Part shown: piece after piece, positions 9,163 to 17,851 of the stretch
Layout of the letters: each line of letters opens with the position of its first letter
Position numbering within the stretch: the first letter of the stretch is position 1
NCBI RefSeq assembly: GCF_031178195.1
Contig: NZ_JAPSJL010000008.1
Location: forward strand, 62,001-126,000
Direction: 5' to 3'
Length of the DNA stretch: 64,000 nt
DNA from: Zhihengliuella sp.
GTDB lineage: Bacteria; Actinomycetota; Actinomycetes; Actinomycetales; Micrococcaceae
The notes under the pieces: model-generated
Database searches by the model: none
What the model was told of the DNA's origin: nothing
Seen by the model: only the letters and a program-made list of their open reading frames with translations
Program-made: the position numbers and the translations under genes

Positions 9163-10164
9163 GTGGCTGAGTGGAACGAGGAGTGGGCGACCGAGGAATG
9201 GCGCCGGCAGGCGGACGAGTGGATCGCCATGGTGCTGGAGACGTACCGGATCGCGCCCACCGGTGCCGTGGAGCAACGGTTCAACGGCCTCTTCTCGACC
9301 CAGCTGACAGTGCCGACCGACCACGGCCAGCTGTTCTTCAAGGCGACCAATCCGGGGCAGATCGCGGAGGTCGCCGTCACCGCCACCGCCGCGAACCTGT
9401 GCCCTGAGCAGTTGGTAATGCCGCTGGCGATCGAGCCGCGGCGCGGCTGGATGATCACGCCGGACTTCGGCGAGACGCTGCTGGCCGTACCGAGCACGGA
9501 CCACCAGATCTGGGCGCGCATGCTGCGCGACTTCGCGGCGGTCCAGCAGCATCTCAGCGGCTTCGGGGACACGCTCTTCGACGCGGGACTGCTGCATCTG
9601 GACCCGTCCTGGCTGCCCGACTACATCGACGAGCAGCTGGTCCTGCACGCATCCATGCCCGCCCTGCACCCGCTGCATCTCCCCGCCCGGGACGCGGAGG
9701 AGCTCGACGCGCAGCTGGCCGAGGTCAAGGGGATGTGCGAGTTCCTCGCGGCCGGGCCCGTCCCCCTGTCGCTCGAGCACAACGACCTACACCGGGGGAA
9801 CACGTTCCTGCCGACCGCCCCGGACGAGCCGCTGCGCTTCATGGACCTCGGCGACGCGTACTGGGCGCACCCGTTCTCCTCACTGGGCACGCCGATCCGG
9901 GTGATGTGCGACGAGCTCCGCACCCGCCCCAACGATCCGCGGATCCGCCAGGTCGTCACCGAGTACCTCGCCCAGTGGGGCGACTACGGGACCGTCGACG
10001 AGCTCTGGGACTACGTGGAGCCGGCCCTGCGCGCGGGCAAGATGCAGCAGCACGCCATGGCGATGCGCATCCTCGCCGGCGCCGCCGAGGACGAGCTCCT
10101 CGAGCACGCCGACCTGGCCCTGCGGCCGCTGGCGGAGCTGGCGCAGCCGATCCTCACCGACTGA
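9163..10164 (+). CDS. Phosphotransferase (aminoglycoside phosphotransferase-like)
   Basis: PLSLEHNDLHRGNTFLP...LRFMDLGDAYWAHPF, Brenner-type APH catalytic motif; GTG start. Confidence 0.82.
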   Translation: MAEWNEEWATEEWRRQADEWIAMVLETYRIAPTGAVEQRFNGLFSTQLTVPTDHGQLFFKATNPGQIAEVAVTATAANLCPEQLVMPLAIEPRRGWMITPDFGETLLAVPSTDHQIWARMLRDFAAVQQHLSGFGDTLFDAGLLHLDPSWLPDYIDEQLVLHASMPALHPLHLPARDAEELDAQLAEVKGMCEFLAAGPVPLSLEHNDLHRGNTFLPTAPDEPLRFMDLGDAYWAHPFSSLGTPIRVMCDELRTRPNDPRIRQVVTEYLAQWGDYGTVDELWDYVEPALRAGKMQQHAMAMRILAGAAEDELLEHADLALRPLAELAQPILTD

Positions 10165-10261
10165 CGACCGCCCCACCGGCGCCGAGAAGTCGTTCCGGGG
10201 GACACCGCCGCCCGCACGTCCCCCGAATCGACGGCTCGATCGGCTTCACGCGCGGACCGGT

Positions 10262-11047
10262 TCAGCCGGGAGGCCAGACCCCGCGCTCGCGGTAGACGCC
10301 CACCAGCACGTCGGCGCGGTCGGTCATGATCCCGTCCACGCCCAGGTCCAGGAGCCGGTGCATGGTCGGCGCGTCATCGACCACCCACACGTGCACCTCC
10401 AGCCCGGCCTCGTGCGCCCGCGCCAGGAAGCCCGGCTCCACCACGGTCAACGGCCCCTGCCGGATCGGGACCTGCAGCGCGAACACCCGGCGCAGGAACG
10501 GCCGCAGCAGCCGCCACGGCTGGAATCCGCCGCGGCTGAGCTTGCCGAGCAGCGTGAACGCGGCCACGAGCGCCATCCCGGCCGTGGCCCGCACCCGCGG
10601 GCTCCCGCGCCGCTCGAGCTCGCGCTGCAGGGCGCGCCGGCGCCGGTCGGAGAACGACGCCGCCACCACCCGACCGTGCGCGCCGTGCCGGATCACGGCG
10701 TCGGCGAGCGCCTGCACGGCCGGCTCGTCCTTCAGGTCCACGTTCAGCTCTACGTGCGGCCACGCGGTCACCAGCTCCTCGAACGTCGGGATGGGCTCGC
10801 CGGCCACGCGCACCGCGGCGAGCTCGGCGAGCGTCCGGTCGCCGATCCTCCCCGTCGCGCCGGTCAGCCGGTCCAGCGTCTCGTCGTGGAAGACCACCAG
10901 GTGCCCGTCCGCCGTCGTCCGGACGTCCGTCTCCAAGTGGGTGAAGTCCAGCTCGACGGCGGCGCGGAACGCGGCCATCGTGTTCTCCTCGCCATCCGGG
11001 GAGAACCCGCGGTGGGAGTACGCCTTCGGGCGGCGGCGCGGGCTCAC
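10262..11047 (-). CDS. Glycerophosphodiester phosphodiesterase
   Basis: KAYSHRGFSPDGEENTMAAFRAAVELDFTHLETDVRTTADGHLVVFHDETLDRLTGATGRIGDRTLAEL, canonical GDPD motifs. Confidence 0.95.
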   Translation of the reverse strand: MSPRRRPKAYSHRGFSPDGEENTMAAFRAAVELDFTHLETDVRTTADGHLVVFHDETLDRLTGATGRIGDRTLAELAAVRVAGEPIPTFEELVTAWPHVELNVDLKDEPAVQALADAVIRHGAHGRVVAASFSDRRRRALQRELERRGSPRVRATAGMALVAAFTLLGKLSRGGFQPWRLLRPFLRRVFALQVPIRQGPLTVVEPGFLARAHEAGLEVHVWVVDDAPTMHRLLDLGVDGIMTDRADVLVGVYRERGVWPPG

Positions 11048-12054
11048 GGGGCGGCCGGCCCGCGGTCCGACGGCGTTCCGGTGGAGCCGCCGGCTCGGTC
11101 CGACGGCGTTCCGGTGGAGCCGCCGGCTCGGTCCGACGGCGTTCCGGCGGGGCCGCCGGCTCGGTCCGGACGGTCGGCGCGTGCCGCGAGGAGCCGCTCG
11201 ATCCGTTGCGCGACGCCGTCGTCGTCGAGTCCGCCGGTGACCTCCGCCGCGGCCGCCTTCGCGAGCCGGTGGCCGGAGCCCATGGCGCAGCCGAGGCCGG
11301 CCCAGGCGAGCATCTCGATGTCGTTGGGCATGTCGCCGAAGGCCGCGACCTGGTGCCGGTCGATGCCGAGGTCGGCGGCGTACCGCTCGAGGGCCACGGC
11401 CTTGTTGACGTCCGGCCGGGACATCTCCAGCAGGGCGACGCCGGGCGCCGAGTGCGTGACGGCCACCAGCTCGGCCACCTCGGGGTGCACGGCCCGGCGG
11501 AAGTCCTCCGACGTGCCGCCGTAGAGCTTGGCGAGGAGCTTGACCGTCCCCTCCTGCTCCAGCCGGTCCTCGGGCAGCGCTGCCGGTCGGACGCCGTCGA
11601 GCCGGAGAGCCTCCTCCTCCGTCACGAAGCCCGGCTCCAGGTAGAGCCCGGCGGTCGTCTCCGCCGCGAAGAGCGCCTCGGGCTCGAGGGCCAGGATCCG
11701 CCGGCGCACCTCGGTCACCGTGGCGGCGTCGAGGGTCCAGGAGTGGAGCACGCGCTCGTCCTCCTGGTCGTAGACGAGCGCGCCGTTGGAGCAGATCACC
11801 GTGCCCAGGTGCCCGAACGCGCGCTGTACCGGCCCGAGCCAGCGGAACGGGCGGCCGGTGACGAACACGATCTCGATCCCGGCGGCGCGGGCGGCCCGGA
11901 AGGCCTCGACCGTGCGGGTGGTGACGGTGCCGTCGGCGTGCAGGATGGTCCCGTCCAGATCGCTCGCGATGAGACGGATCCCCGCCGCCCGGTCGGGTGC
12001 GTCGACGGCGCCGGCGTCCACGGCAGCACCCTCCGCGGCGCCGCGGGCGGCCAC
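11044..12054 (-). CDS. HAD superfamily hydrolase (Cof-type) with repetitive C-terminal tail
   Basis: IRLIASDLDGTILHADGTVT..., VFVTGRPFRWL, HQVAAFGDMPNDIEMLAWAGLGCAMGSGHRLAKAAA. GTG start overlaps the TAG stop of the upstream kinase; GTGA overlap with the GDPD gene. Confidence 0.92.
   Translation of the reverse strand: MAARGAAEGAAVDAGAVDAPDRAAGIRLIASDLDGTILHADGTVTTRTVEAFRAARAAGIEIVFVTGRPFRWLGPVQRAFGHLGTVICSNGALVYDQEDERVLHSWTLDAATVTEVRRRILALEPEALFAAETTAGLYLEPGFVTEEEALRLDGVRPAALPEDRLEQEGTVKLLAKLYGGTSEDFRRAVHPEVAELVAVTHSAPGVALLEMSRPDVNKAVALERYAADLGIDRHQVAAFGDMPNDIEMLAWAGLGCAMGSGHRLAKAAAAEVTGGLDDDGVAQRIERLLAARADRPDRAGGPAGTPSDRAGGSTGTPSDRAGGSTGTPSDRGPAAP
11064..11162. repeat. 33-bp x3 in-frame tandem repeat (11-aa unit DRAGGSTGTPS)
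   Basis: GGTCCGACGGCGTTCCGGTGGAGCCGCCGGCTC at 11064-11096 and 11097-11129, and a near copy at 11130-11162. Confidence 0.95.
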
Positions 12055-12965
12055 TACTCGACCTCGCCCCGGTACGGCGGGTTGGCGCCGGCCCGGGAGA
12101 CCGTGACGGCCGAGGCCCGCAGGGCGAAGTCGATGATCTGGCGCAGCTGGTCGGCGGGGAGCCGGCGCAGGTGCTCGCGGTTGGCGGAGCCGATGAGCTC
12201 CCGGTCCGCGATGCCGGAGAGCAGCGCGGCCATGAACGTGTCGCCGGAGCCCACGCGGTCGGCGACCTCCACGGTCCGGCCGGAAACGTTGACCTCTCCG
12301 CCGTCCACGAAGCCGGAGGCGCCCCGAGACCCGTGCGTCACCGCGACGACCGCCGGTCCCAGCTTCAGCCACGCCTTGGCGGTCTCGGTCACGCTGCGGC
12401 GCGGGTACAGCCAGTCGAGGTCCGCGTCGGAGGTGCGCACGACGTCGGACAGGCGGACGAACCGCTCGACCTGGGCGACGGCCTCGGCGTGGTTCCGCAC
12501 GAAGGTGGGACGCACGTTGGGGTCGTAGCTGATGGTCGCGTGCGGGCGGGCCAGCTCCACGGCGCGCAGGACCGTGGACGCGCCCGGCTCGACCACGCAG
12601 GCGATGGATCCGGTGTGGACGAGCTGCGCGTCGGCGAGCGCGGGCTGGATCCGCTCCAGGCCGGGCAGCTCCCAGGAGAAGTCGAAGTCGTAGGTGGCGG
12701 CGCCGGCCGGGTCCAGCGTGCCGCGCGCGGTGGAGGTCGGTTCCTGGTCCGGTCCGAGGGCCTCCCGGACGGAGTTCGCCTGCAGGTACTCGCGGATCAT
12801 CCGCCCGGGCTCGTCGTTGCCGTACCGGCCCACGAAGGTCACCGGGTGGCCCAGCCGCGCGAGCGCCACGGCCACGTTCAGCGGGCTGCCGCCCACGTAG
12901 GTCTTCGACGCGCTGATGCCTCCGGACAGCACGTCAACCAGGGCCTCGCCCATGACAGTCAGCAA
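12054..12965 (-). CDS. PfkB family carbohydrate kinase (fructokinase-like)
   Basis: VMGEALVDVLSGG...KTYVGGSPLNVAVALARLGHPVTFVGRYGNDEPGRMIREYLQ...GEVNVSGRTVEVADRVGSGDTFMAALLSG. Confidence 0.94.
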   Translation of the reverse strand: MLTVMGEALVDVLSGGISASKTYVGGSPLNVAVALARLGHPVTFVGRYGNDEPGRMIREYLQANSVREALGPDQEPTSTARGTLDPAGAATYDFDFSWELPGLERIQPALADAQLVHTGSIACVVEPGASTVLRAVELARPHATISYDPNVRPTFVRNHAEAVAQVERFVRLSDVVRTSDADLDWLYPRRSVTETAKAWLKLGPAVVAVTHGSRGASGFVDGGEVNVSGRTVEVADRVGSGDTFMAALLSGIADRELIGSANREHLRRLPADQLRQIIDFALRASAVTVSRAGANPPYRGEVE

Positions 12966-13032
12966 CGTTCCATCCTCACGTAGACTCCGCGCCCAATATA
13001 CCGGCCGGCCCCCCGCCCGCCCGCCGGTCCGT

Positions 13033-13108
13033 TCCGGCGCGGTTCAGTCGGGCTCAGCTCAGTTGGGCTCAGCTCAATCCGGCGCGGTTCAGTCGGGCTC
13101 AGTTCAGT
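13033..13108. repeat. Short intergenic direct repeat (25-bp identical copies, 45-bp period)
   Basis: TCCGGCGCGGTTCAGTCGGGCTCAG at 13033-13057 and 13078-13102, with TTGGGCTCAGCTCA partial copies between. Confidence 0.85.
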
Positions 13109-13940
13109 CCCGCTCGGCCTCCTCCAGCCCGGCCAGCCGCGCGAGCTCGCGCAGCGTCAGCTTCCAGGCCCGGCTCTCCGGGTCGATCAGCGCCAGGTGG
13201 TCCCCAGGCACTGGGCGGAAGCGCGGGCTGGCTCCGGCGCCGGCGGCCGCCTCGCAGTAGGAGTGTGCCACGGCGGCCGGCACGTCCTCGTCGGCCTCCG
13301 GGTGCAGGACGACGACGTCGACCGGCGCGGGGGCCAGCCGCGCCGGGTCGGCGTGGTGCCAGTCTTCCGGGGCGTCCACGGGGGTGGAGCCCATGAGGCG
13401 CCCGGCGGCGTCGTCGCTCAGCTGCATCTCGTGGGCCAGGTGGAGGTCCAGCAGGCCCGCCTGGCTGACCACGCCCGCGAGCCGGACGCGCGGTTCGGCG
13501 CCGACCGCACCGGCGTCGAACTCGCTGCGGTGCGCCGCCCAGACGGCCAGATGACCGCCGGCGGAGTGGCCCACGGCGTAGACCGGCAGCTCCCGGTAGG
13601 ACTCGGGCAGGAGGTCGGCCAGCGCGTCGATGCCCGCGGCGACGTCCTCGAAGGTGGCGGGCCAGCCGCCGGCGTCCTCGGGGTCGTCGCCGTCGATGCG
13701 GCGGTACTCGAGGTTGGCGGCCACCCACCCGTGCTGGGCGAGGTCCGCCGCGAGCGGCAGGCCCAGGTCGGCGCCGTACGTGGCCCGCCAGTAGCCGCCG
13801 TGGATCACCACGGCCACGCCGCTCGGTTGTTCGCCGTGCTCGAGGCTCGGCAGGACCAGCTCCAGGAACTGGCTCGGGGACTCGCCGTAGTGGTGGAGCG
13901 TGTAGGCCACATCGGATGCGGCGTGGGGACGGTTGGACAT
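13104..13940 (-). CDS. Alpha/beta hydrolase (esterase/kynurenine formamidase-like)
   Basis: VAVVIHGGYWRATYGADLGLPLAADLAQHGWVAANLEYRRI...VYAVGHSAGGHLAVWAAHR (HGG oxyanion and GHSAGG nucleophile elbow). Confidence 0.9.
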   Translation of the reverse strand: MSNRPHAASDVAYTLHHYGESPSQFLELVLPSLEHGEQPSGVAVVIHGGYWRATYGADLGLPLAADLAQHGWVAANLEYRRIDGDDPEDAGGWPATFEDVAAGIDALADLLPESYRELPVYAVGHSAGGHLAVWAAHRSEFDAGAVGAEPRVRLAGVVSQAGLLDLHLAHEMQLSDDAAGRLMGSTPVDAPEDWHHADPARLAPAPVDVVVLHPEADEDVPAAVAHSYCEAAAGAGASPRFRPVPGDHLALIDPESRAWKLTLRELARLAGLEEAERD

Positions 13941-13942
13941 TG

Positions 13943-14770
13943 CTACCTCCCGGGGAAGCTCGGTGTCTCCTTGGCCAGAAATGCCGCGCGGCCCGCGCGC
14001 GAGTCGTCGGTGGTGAACGCGTCGCGGAAGCTCGCGGCCTCCACCGCGAGTCCGTCCTCGGTGGGCAGGGCCGCGACGGCCCCGAGGGTGAGCTTGGCGT
14101 TCGCGACGGCGGTCGGGGCCTGCCGGGCGATCAGCTCGACGGTCTCCCGGGCGGCCTCCAGCAGGCTCTCACGGTCCGCCAGCACGCGGTTGACCAGGCC
14201 GATCCGCAGGGCCTCCGCGGCATCGATCCGCCGGCCCGTGAAGATCAGCTCCCGCGCCATGCCCGGGCCCACCCGCTGCTGCAGTCGCACGGACCCGCCG
14301 AACCCGGGGACCAGGCCCAGGGAGACCTCCGGCTGGCCGAAGCGGGCGGCCTCGCTGGCGAAGACGACGTCGCACGCCAGCGCGAGCTCGCAGCCGCCGC
14401 CCAGGGCGTAGCCGTCGACGGCGGCCACGACCGGCACCGGCAGCCGCTCCAGGTCCAGCGTCAGGCGGTGCATGCGCCGGGAGTACTCCTGCGCCTCGTC
14501 GGGGCTCATCGCGGACATCTCCCGGATGTCCGCCCCGGCCACGAACGCCTTCCCGCCGGCCCCGGTGAGGATCACGGCGCGGAACGGCCAGCCGTCGGCG
14601 AGGGCGGCCCCGGCGCGCGCGAGGACGTCCTGCAGCTCGTCGACGAGCTCGCCGGCGAGCGCGTTCAGCGCCTTCGGCCGGTCGATCGTCACGACGAGCG
14701 CGGACCCCTCCTGCTCTACGCGCAGGTGGCGGTACGCCTGCTCGGCGTCCGGGGCGGACGGTGTGCTCAT
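13943..14770 (-). CDS. Enoyl-CoA hydratase/isomerase family protein
   Basis: LVVTIDRPKALNALAGELVDELQDV...VILTGAGGKAFVAGADIREMSAMS...VVAAVDGYALGGGCELALACDVVFASEAARFGQPEVSLGLVPGFGGSVRLQQRVG. Confidence 0.95.
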   Translation of the reverse strand: MSTPSAPDAEQAYRHLRVEQEGSALVVTIDRPKALNALAGELVDELQDVLARAGAALADGWPFRAVILTGAGGKAFVAGADIREMSAMSPDEAQEYSRRMHRLTLDLERLPVPVVAAVDGYALGGGCELALACDVVFASEAARFGQPEVSLGLVPGFGGSVRLQQRVGPGMARELIFTGRRIDAAEALRIGLVNRVLADRESLLEAARETVELIARQAPTAVANAKLTLGAVAALPTEDGLAVEAASFRDAFTTDDSRAGRAAFLAKETPSFPGR

Positions 14771-15007
14771 CCTGCGGCTCCTCTGCTGCGGTCGTCCGGT
14801 TGCTGTGCCGTTGTCAGGCGGTCCTCCCCCGGCGCGGTGCTCGGGTGTGAGCCCGGACACCGGGCGACGCCCACACGGCCAGCTTGCCAGATCCCGCCCG
14901 CCGCAGACAGCCCCCGCCCCAGTTCGACGCCGCCCCCGCTCGGCCCCTCGCCCGAACAGCTCCGCGCCGGTCAGCCCGCACTCCTGCCGCTCGGGGACGG
15001 GTCCGGC

Positions 15008-16279
15008 TCAGCGGCGCGGCGGGTACTGCTTGAACTTGCGGAACTGGTTGGCCAGCGCCGCCGCGATGTAGAACCAGCGGCGCGGGTGCCGCTCCGCCCG
15101 GTAGACCAGCGGGTTGACGGTCTCACGGGACTTCAGGAGCGCGGCCGCGCGCTCGCCCACGGGCCCCACCAGGTGCTGGCGCAGCAGCGGCGCGGGCAGC
15201 ACCGAGTAGAGGATCTCCTCGCGGGAGACGGTCAACCCGGAGGGGAGCTGCGTGGCCTCGAACCGCGGGCCAAGGAAGTCGCGCACGTAGGCGCGGGCGG
15301 GGTTCGCCCAGTGGCGCCCGCCGGCCGCTGCGGCGGCCGTGAGGTAGTAGTGGTTCCGCCCCAGCCGGGGGTTGAGCTCGAAGAACTTCACGACGCCGTC
15401 GCGCGGGTCCAGCTTGGCGTCGAACATCGCGAAGCCGCGCCAGCCGAGCCGCTCCAGGATCCGCCGGCCCTGCTGCACGAACGTCTCCGCGGCCGCGTCC
15501 GGCATCCCGGAGACGATCGCGGCGGAGTTCCCGAGGACGATCGGCGCGTGCTCCTCCACCGCCACCTCGCCGTAGGCCGCGTAGCGGGCCCTCCCGTCCG
15601 GGTCGCAGTAGAACGTCGCGAGCTTCATGTTGGAGTCGCCGCCGGGGATGAGCTCCTGCAGGATGAACCGGCCGCCGTAGCCGCTGGCGTCGATCCGGCC
15701 CAGGAGGTCGTGAAGCTCCTCGGGCGTATGGAGGGTGTGGACCTTCTGCTTGCCGGCGAACTTCGCCGCCACCCACGCCGAGGAGTCGGACGGCTTGCCG
15801 ATCAGCGGGTAGGGGAGGTCGTCCGGCACGGCGCCCGAACCGGCGTCGTACACGTGCGTCCGGGGGTGCGCGATGCCGAGCTCGGCGCAGAGCTCGTAGA
15901 AGTTCTCCTTCAGCGCCGCCAGCTCCACCAGCTCCAGCGGGACGTACGGGATGACGTAGTAGTCCTCCAGGCGGGCCCGGTGCCGCGTGATGGTGGTGAT
16001 GTGCAGGTCCAGGGACCCGAACAGCAGCAACGGCCGGTCCCCGTCGCCCTTCAGCTCGGCGCCGAGGCGCAGGAGGTGCTCGACGACGACGTCCTCGGCC
16101 ATGCTCCCGGCCGGACGGACGTCGACGGCCACCGAGTGCTCCAGCACGCCGTTGGTGCCGGCCGGGACGGCCACGCTCGCGGCGCCGTAGGCCTCGTGGA
16201 ACTCCCGGGCCAGCGAGTAGGTGCCGATGTCCCCGCCGAGGATGACGGGGACGAAAGTCTGGGAATCGGGAACGCGCAT
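15008..16279 (-). CDS. ATP-grasp carboxylate-amine ligase family protein (possible D-aspartate ligase-type)
   Basis: FVPVILGGDIGTYSLAREFHEAYGAAS..., YPLIGKPSDSSAWVAAKFAGKQKV, RFILQELIPGGDSNMKLATFYCD, GFAMFDAKLDPRDGVVKFFELNPRLGRNHYY. Confidence 0.8.
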   Translation of the reverse strand: MRVPDSQTFVPVILGGDIGTYSLAREFHEAYGAASVAVPAGTNGVLEHSVAVDVRPAGSMAEDVVVEHLLRLGAELKGDGDRPLLLFGSLDLHITTITRHRARLEDYYVIPYVPLELVELAALKENFYELCAELGIAHPRTHVYDAGSGAVPDDLPYPLIGKPSDSSAWVAAKFAGKQKVHTLHTPEELHDLLGRIDASGYGGRFILQELIPGGDSNMKLATFYCDPDGRARYAAYGEVAVEEHAPIVLGNSAAIVSGMPDAAAETFVQQGRRILERLGWRGFAMFDAKLDPRDGVVKFFELNPRLGRNHYYLTAAAAAGGRHWANPARAYVRDFLGPRFEATQLPSGLTVSREEILYSVLPAPLLRQHLVGPVGERAAALLKSRETVNPLVYRAERHPRRWFYIAAALANQFRKFKQYPPRR

Positions 16280-16335
16280 GCGTCCCAATCTAGCGGTCCG
16301 GCGGCCCGCCGCCGCGGCGCAGGTCCCGTGCGGCG

Positions 16336-17049
16336 TCAGTGCGGCGGCAGGTCGTCGGCGAGCGCGCGGCGGACCTCGTCCACGAGGCAGCGCATGTGCG
16401 TCTCGGCGCCCGCCCCGTCGCGCCGTCCGACGGCGTCCGCGACCGCCTCGTGCTCCGCGAGGGCCTCCGGCTGCGGCTGCAGGGGCATCAGGCCCTGGTG
16501 GGTGCGTCCTGCCAGGACCTCCGCGATGACGCCAGTGAGCTCGGCGAACATGGAGTTCCCGCTCGCCTCCAGGAGCAGCTGGTGAAAGGCGATGTCCACG
16601 GCGAGGAACTCCTCGAGCCGGCCGGATTCGCCGAGGACGCGCAGCTGCCGCGCGAGGCCCTGCAGCTCGTGCCGGATCTCGGCGCTGGCGCGGACGGCGG
16701 CGCCCGCGGCGGCGAGGGGCTCGACGGCGATGCGCAGCTCGGTGAGCTCGGCGTACTGGCGCTCGCGCCCGGGGCCGGAGAGCCGCCAGCGGATGACGCG
16801 GCGGTCGTACTTGGTCCAGTGCTCCGGCTCCAGGACCACCAGTCCCACGCGGCGGCGCGAGTGGACCATGCGCAGGGACTCCAGGACGCGCATGCAGTCG
16901 CGCGCCACGGTGCGCGAGACCCCGAAGCGCCCCTGCAGCGACTCCAGGGTGAGCCGGACGCCGGGGGCGTGGACGCCGTCGACGATCTCCTGTCCGAGCA
17001 CCTCGATGATCGGGTGCTGGAGCAGGTCGGCGGCATCGTCGAAGGGCAT
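16336..17049 (-). CDS. gntR: GntR family (FCD domain) transcriptional regulator, likely gluconate regulator
   Basis: N-terminal wHTH (LQGRFGVSRTVARDCMRVLESLRMVHSRRRVGLVVL) plus FCD-type C-terminal domain; divergent to gntK/gntP. Confidence 0.9.
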   Translation of the reverse strand: MPFDDAADLLQHPIIEVLGQEIVDGVHAPGVRLTLESLQGRFGVSRTVARDCMRVLESLRMVHSRRRVGLVVLEPEHWTKYDRRVIRWRLSGPGRERQYAELTELRIAVEPLAAAGAAVRASAEIRHELQGLARQLRVLGESGRLEEFLAVDIAFHQLLLEASGNSMFAELTGVIAEVLAGRTHQGLMPLQPQPEALAEHEAVADAVGRRDGAGAETHMRCLVDEVRRALADDLPPH

Positions 17050-17073
17050 GGGAGAATCCTAAGTCCTGTGATT

Positions 17074-17110
17074 GGTATTACCTTATCGGCGAAAAGGTGC
17101 TATCTTTTCT
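17074..17110. promoter_or_regulatory. Candidate GntR operator/promoter between gntR and gntK
   Basis: GGTA-T-TACC palindrome at 17074-17082, followed by GAAAAG-N7-CTTTTC inverted repeat around 17091-17109. Confidence 0.5.
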
Positions 17111-17253
17111 GAATCGCCGCTGAGGGGCTGGTCACACCCGTTCCGAGGCGGCACTGTTGGACCCAGGGATCCCCGGCCGCCGGCCGGACCCGGAGCCCGG
17201 GGACCGACGCACCTGCACCACCGCACGGCCAACGACGTCCACAAGGAGCCTCC

Positions 17254-17820
17254 ATGTCCTCCCACCCCACCGGCACCGCCACCCACCTCGTGGTCATGGG
17301 TGTCTCGGGATCCGGCAAGACCACCCTCGCCAAGAAGCTGTCGGAGCGGCTGGGGCTCCCCTACGCCGAGGCGGACGAGTTCCACCCGCAGGCGAACATC
17401 GACAAGATGTCGCGCGGCGTGGCACTCACCGACGAGGACCGCTGGCCGTGGCTGCGCGAGATGCGGGACTGGATGAGCGCCAAGGCGCACGACGACGACG
17501 CCCGCGGCAGCGTCGTGACCTGCTCGGCGCTCAAGCACTCCTACCGCGACCTCCTCCGGGAGGCCGACGGCGTCGTCCTCTTCCTCCACGTCGACTGCGA
17601 CCCGGAGGTGCTCACCGAGCGCATCACCGCGCGCAGCGACCACTTCATGCCGCCGAGCCTGCTCCCGAGCCAGCTCAAGACCCTGGAGCCGCTCGCCGCC
17701 GACGAGGCCGGTGCGCGGATCCTGAACGACGGCACGATCGAGGACCTCGTGGACCGCGCCCTGGCCGTCATCGACGACCACACCCAGAACAACCACCGCG
17801 CGAGCGCCCAGAGCGCTTGA
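17254..17820 (+). CDS. gntK: Gluconokinase
   Basis: HLVVMGVSGSGKTTLAKKLSERLGLPYAEADEFHPQANIDKMSRGVALTDEDRWPWL...VVTCSALKHSYRDLLR. Confidence 0.96.
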   Translation: MSSHPTGTATHLVVMGVSGSGKTTLAKKLSERLGLPYAEADEFHPQANIDKMSRGVALTDEDRWPWLREMRDWMSAKAHDDDARGSVVTCSALKHSYRDLLREADGVVLFLHVDCDPEVLTERITARSDHFMPPSLLPSQLKTLEPLAADEAGARILNDGTIEDLVDRALAVIDDHTQNNHRASAQSA

Positions 17821-17851
17821 GCGACCACGTCAGAGAATCAACGGAGAATCC

